Shown here piece by piece: positions 61,526 through 64,000 of a stretch of 64,000 nucleotides of DNA. The notes under the pieces were generated by a model that saw only the letters and a list, made by a program, of their open reading frames with translations, made no database searches and was not told where the DNA came from. The stretch lies in the NCBI RefSeq assembly GCF_000374065.1, contig NZ_KB893257.1:124001-188000 (forward strand), read 5' to 3'. This stretch comes from Spirosoma luteum DSM 19990. GTDB lineage: Bacteria > Bacteroidota > Bacteroidia > Cytophagales > Spirosomataceae. Numbering within the stretch: position 1 is the first letter of the stretch; every line of letters begins with the position of its first letter. The position numbers and the translations under genes were made by a program.

Positions 61526-62923
61526 CTACTGAACATAAATCTGGTATTGCAGTACTAATGATCCCTTGCTCCCGGTACGAGTGGCTAAACCTGTGGTAGC
61601 ATCGGCCAGTCCGAAGATGGGGCGATTTTGATAATTCAGCGAGAACTTACTGCCGTGCCCGTTAACGAGCCAGTTCAGGCCCAAGTCATAACTAACCATC
61701 GTGCTGGCCAGCCGGTCGTAGTTTGCCATCATCAGGGAAGCGTAGGGTTGTAACTGACAGCCCGTTGGTTTGCTTTTGGGTAACAAATACCCTGCCTGCC
61801 CGAAGAAGATACCCCCCGTACCAATCATGGGGAACGCATTACCGGCACCGTTAAAAGAACCTTGACCCACTATAACGCCGTTGGCCGGGTTGTTGACGCC
61901 CAGATTACGGATGTAGCCCGGTCCGAAGTCATACTGGGAATAGCTGCCGTACAGCGTAACGGCCGAACTTTTTTCCCGGTTGATGGGAGCATCGTAAAAA
62001 ACATCGACCGCAAAAAGATTCATGGCCGTGTTGACTACCTGCCCCTGTGCGTTGAGGTAGGCCATAGCACCGGGTTGCGAAATAAAACCGGCACCAACGT
62101 TGAAAACCCGTTTCTGACCCAGATACGAGCCCGTGTTGTACGGCGTCAGGTTTGATTCCTGATCGAGAAACTGGTACGAAAAGTAGCCCTGTATTTGTTT
62201 TGTAGGGGCATCCAACGAGAAATCCGAATTGTTGGTCACCGCCGTTGGGGCCAGCGTAGAAGTTTGAATGGGCAGGGGGTTGGTCAGGGCAATCCGATAA
62301 TCCAGTTTACCCAGCTTGCCCTTGGCATAAACGCTTAGTTTTCGCAGAAACTGGTCGGTTGCATCATTGGTCGCCTGCTGGTACAGCGGAGCATCCATCC
62401 CCAAAATAGTGCCCGCACTAGGCGAGGCATAGCGCGAAAGGCCGCTCCAGGCCGTTAGCCCACCCCCCAGCGATAAATGGCCGGGTACAACGGCATATTC
62501 CCCCGTTACATCATGAAAAAATGTGCCGGACTTACGCGCCGACAAGTAGTTGAGGTTGTTCTGGCCAAATTGAGCGTAGAAGAAAACCCGGTCGGTCAGC
62601 TGGCCGAATAGCTGAATTCGGGTCCGGCGAAGACTCACATCGAACGTTGACGGTTTATCTGTTCCCTGCACGCTGGTGCCGGGGTTGCTATCATTATACC
62701 GCAGCCATAATTGGTTAAGAAACGTTACCTGAATAAACTGCTTCCCATCGTCGGACAGGTTCAGGCGAAGAACCGGCTTAGCGGCCGGTTTGGTAACCGC
62801 TGCTGTTACCGGGGCATTGGTGGAGTCCCGATTCAATGGTATCTGAGCGAAGCTGGTCAGGTACGTACATGGCAGCAGGAGCAGAAGCAAAAACAGCCGC
62901 TGTAAGGAATAAGCCTGGATCAT
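61526..62923 (-). CDS. Outer-membrane porin-like protein
   Basis: 465 residues with a signal peptide (about 1-26, ...LTSFAQ). After a Thr/Pro/Ala-rich linker the sequence turns into a beta-barrel of long alternating strands (LRLNLSDDGKQFIQVTFLNQ, FDVSLRRTRIQLFGQLTDRV, FFYAQFGQNNLNY) ending LVLQYQIYVQ. Strand pattern LRRTRIQLFG is that of porins related to the phosphate-selective O/P group. Substrate unknown. Located between the GH130 gene and the broken MFS gene, so it may have served in carbohydrate uptake. Confidence 0.8.
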   Translation of the reverse strand: MIQAYSLQRLFLLLLLLPCTYLTSFAQIPLNRDSTNAPVTAAVTKPAAKPVLRLNLSDDGKQFIQVTFLNQLWLRYNDSNPGTSVQGTDKPSTFDVSLRRTRIQLFGQLTDRVFFYAQFGQNNLNYLSARKSGTFFHDVTGEYAVVPGHLSLGGGLTAWSGLSRYASPSAGTILGMDAPLYQQATNDATDQFLRKLSVYAKGKLGKLDYRIALTNPLPIQTSTLAPTAVTNNSDFSLDAPTKQIQGYFSYQFLDQESNLTPYNTGSYLGQKRVFNVGAGFISQPGAMAYLNAQGQVVNTAMNLFAVDVFYDAPINREKSSAVTLYGSYSQYDFGPGYIRNLGVNNPANGVIVGQGSFNGAGNAFPMIGTGGIFFGQAGYLLPKSKPTGCQLQPYASLMMANYDRLASTMVSYDLGLNWLVNGHGSKFSLNYQNRPIFGLADATTGLATRTGSKGSLVLQYQIYVQ

Positions 62924-63099
62924 GGTAGTCGATTCGGTATTGATTTATCTTAAAAGAAAGCGGGCAATCCCTATCTAATAGCCATAGCGATTGCCTGGTT
63001 TACCGTATCACCCGGTAGAATGGATGCGCCGGGCCGATACTTCTGCCGCACCGGCTAAATTGCCCTTTTGAAGGCAGGATTAGACACGCTTAAAATAGC

Positions 63100-63152
63100 A
63101 GACTTCGGGATGGGATGATTTTGCCTAACAAAGTCACCCCATCCCGAAGTCT
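63100..63152 (-). terminator. Hairpin after the GH130 gene
   Basis: Perfect 15-bp stem AGACTTCGGGATGGG/CCCATCCCGAAGTCT (63100-63114, 63138-63152), loop 23 bases, 20 bases after the GH130 stop on the minus strand. The T-run is weak, so termination may be partial. Confidence 0.65.
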
Positions 63153-63172
63153 CGTTTAGTATACGCTTTGGG

Positions 63173-64000
63173 TCAAACGGCTGCCGTTTCGGCCATTTCC
63201 GGTTTAGGCTGACCGGTTAGTTCCGCCAACAAATCCGGTACATTTACGGTGGCAAAGCTACTGGCGTAATCGGCCATGGCATAGGGGATAATCAGTTCGT
63301 TGTTGTTGATGAGTCCACCACAACTGTACACTACGTTGGGTACGTAGCCTTCCCGTTCGTTTTCGTCGGGGCTCAGGAGGGGCTCTTTCGTACGGCCAAG
63401 GACTTTGCCGGGGTCATTGAGGTCGAGCAGGAAGGCGCCGATGGCATACTTCCGCATGGGGCCTACGCCATGACTCAGCACCAGCCAGCCCGCTTCCGTT
63501 TCAATGGGCGAACCGCAGTTGCCCAGTTGTACATACTCCCAGTGATAGGTTGGTTTCAGCAATAACTCTTTGGTTTGCCAGAAGTACAGATCGTCGGAGT
63601 ACATCAGGTAAATATTCTCACCGTCCTGCCGGGAAATCATGGCGTATTTTCCATTGATCTTACGCGGAAACAGCGCCATTCCTTTATTGGACACTTCGGC
63701 TCCGTTAAGCGTACTCACGCTAAAATGGGTGAAATCTTTGGTGGCCACTAATTGTGGAAACGTTACTTTTCCATTGTAAGCGGTGTAAGTGGCATAGTAG
63801 GTCACTTCGCCGTCATCCTCAGTAAACTGCACAAAGCGGGCATCTTCAATGCCGTTGGTTTCGTTAGGAGAGGTGGGGAAAATACAACGTTCGTCGAGGC
63901 TCTGGTCGTCTTCGAAGTGAATTTCGTAGTTCGATTTTGCCAACGCTGTCAACCCGCTGGCAATGGTTTCGTACTCGGCATTGTAGCGAAACTGGGCCAG
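63173..64000 (-). CDS. Glycoside hydrolase family 130 protein (mannoside phosphorylase/hydrolase), partial
   Basis: 276 codons up to the window edge; the 5' end is missing (an in-frame TTG at 63952 is internal). The visible part has GH130 features: NETNGIEDARFVQF with the catalytic-loop Asp, TYYATYTAYNG, SNKGMALFPRKINGKYAMI, WEYVQLGNCGSPIETEAGWL, GVGPMRKYAIGA. GH130 enzymes phosphorolyse or hydrolyse beta-mannosides. Which activity applies depends on residues outside the visible part and cannot be stated. Followed by a porin gene and an MFS remnant. Confidence 0.85.
   Translation of the reverse strand: MAQFRYNAEYETIASGLTALAKSNYEIHFEDDQSLDERCIFPTSPNETNGIEDARFVQFTEDDGEVTYYATYTAYNGKVTFPQLVATKDFTHFSVSTLNGAEVSNKGMALFPRKINGKYAMISRQDGENIYLMYSDDLYFWQTKELLLKPTYHWEYVQLGNCGSPIETEAGWLVLSHGVGPMRKYAIGAFLLDLNDPGKVLGRTKEPLLSPDENEREGYVPNVVYSCGGLINNNELIIPYAMADYASSFATVNVPDLLAELTGQPKPEMAETAAV

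Overview
The window looks like chromosomal DNA of a Bacteroidota bacterium of the order Cytophagales, probably Spirosomataceae (a Spirosoma-like genus). This is inferred from lineage-typical families (DUF4290, DUF4136, DUF4142, a TamA/TamB pair, a TlpA protein with a DUF4369-like N-terminus), from TAnnTTTG-type promoter elements with weak Shine-Dalgarno sequences, and from a MurA with Asp in place of the catalytic Cys. No tRNA, rRNA, CRISPR array, integrase or transposase was found.

Layout. 1-6470: the tail of gatB, a TlpA-like thioredoxin lipoprotein/periplasmic protein, proC, and an FtsX-type ABC exporter (permease plus ATPase) divergent from a TesA-like SGNH esterase, the same order as ybbP-ybbA/tesA in Enterobacteria. 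6471-7309 is AT-rich and nearly empty. 7310-24641 is an envelope and exopolysaccharide locus: a Cys-repeat lipoprotein, a beta-barrel protein, a two-gene YjbH-like pair, Wza-like export protein, Wzc-like co-polymerase/tyrosine kinase, initiating sugar-phosphate transferase, then a strikingly AT-rich block (about 15150-21330) with Wzx flippase, glycosyltransferases, Wzy polymerase, acetyltransferase and methyltransferase, then a GT2 enzyme, VanZ-like protein, WcaI-like glycosyltransferase and a laminin-B-domain lipoprotein. A convergent PHP-type tyrosine phosphatase (24659-25414) probably counteracts the Wzc kinase.

25760-33211 holds the outer-membrane assembly pair tamA/tamB. 33743-42498 is mostly housekeeping: TerC, an isolated nuoN, a heptose-7-phosphate kinase, an FNT transporter, hemE, a glycosyltransferase and an MsbA-like exporter. 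42529-43335 encodes a seven-helix protein with the microbial-rhodopsin fold that lacks the retinal-binding lysine (Gln247) and also the proton acceptor and donor carboxylates; it is the most unusual gene in the window. 43394-57576 has DUF4142, murA, DUF4290, MATE, a C-terminal processing protease, an FKBP isomerase, an isolated atpA-atpG pair, a DUF4136 lipoprotein, an M23 peptidase and a TMEM175-like channel. 57861-64000 has a secreted beta-propeller-like protein, two stress proteins with DUF2382, a decayed MFS transporter (nonsense codon and truncation), an outer-membrane porin and a partial GH130 enzyme.

Intergenic DNA carries several large inverted repeats: a 60-bp perfect palindrome (2122-2181), a dispersed-type hairpin (4851-4934), a mosaic repeat (25566-25745) and a three-hairpin C/G-rich element (33514-33628). 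Short tandem GAGTGAAT/CATTCGCT-like runs occur both between genes and inside coding sequence.
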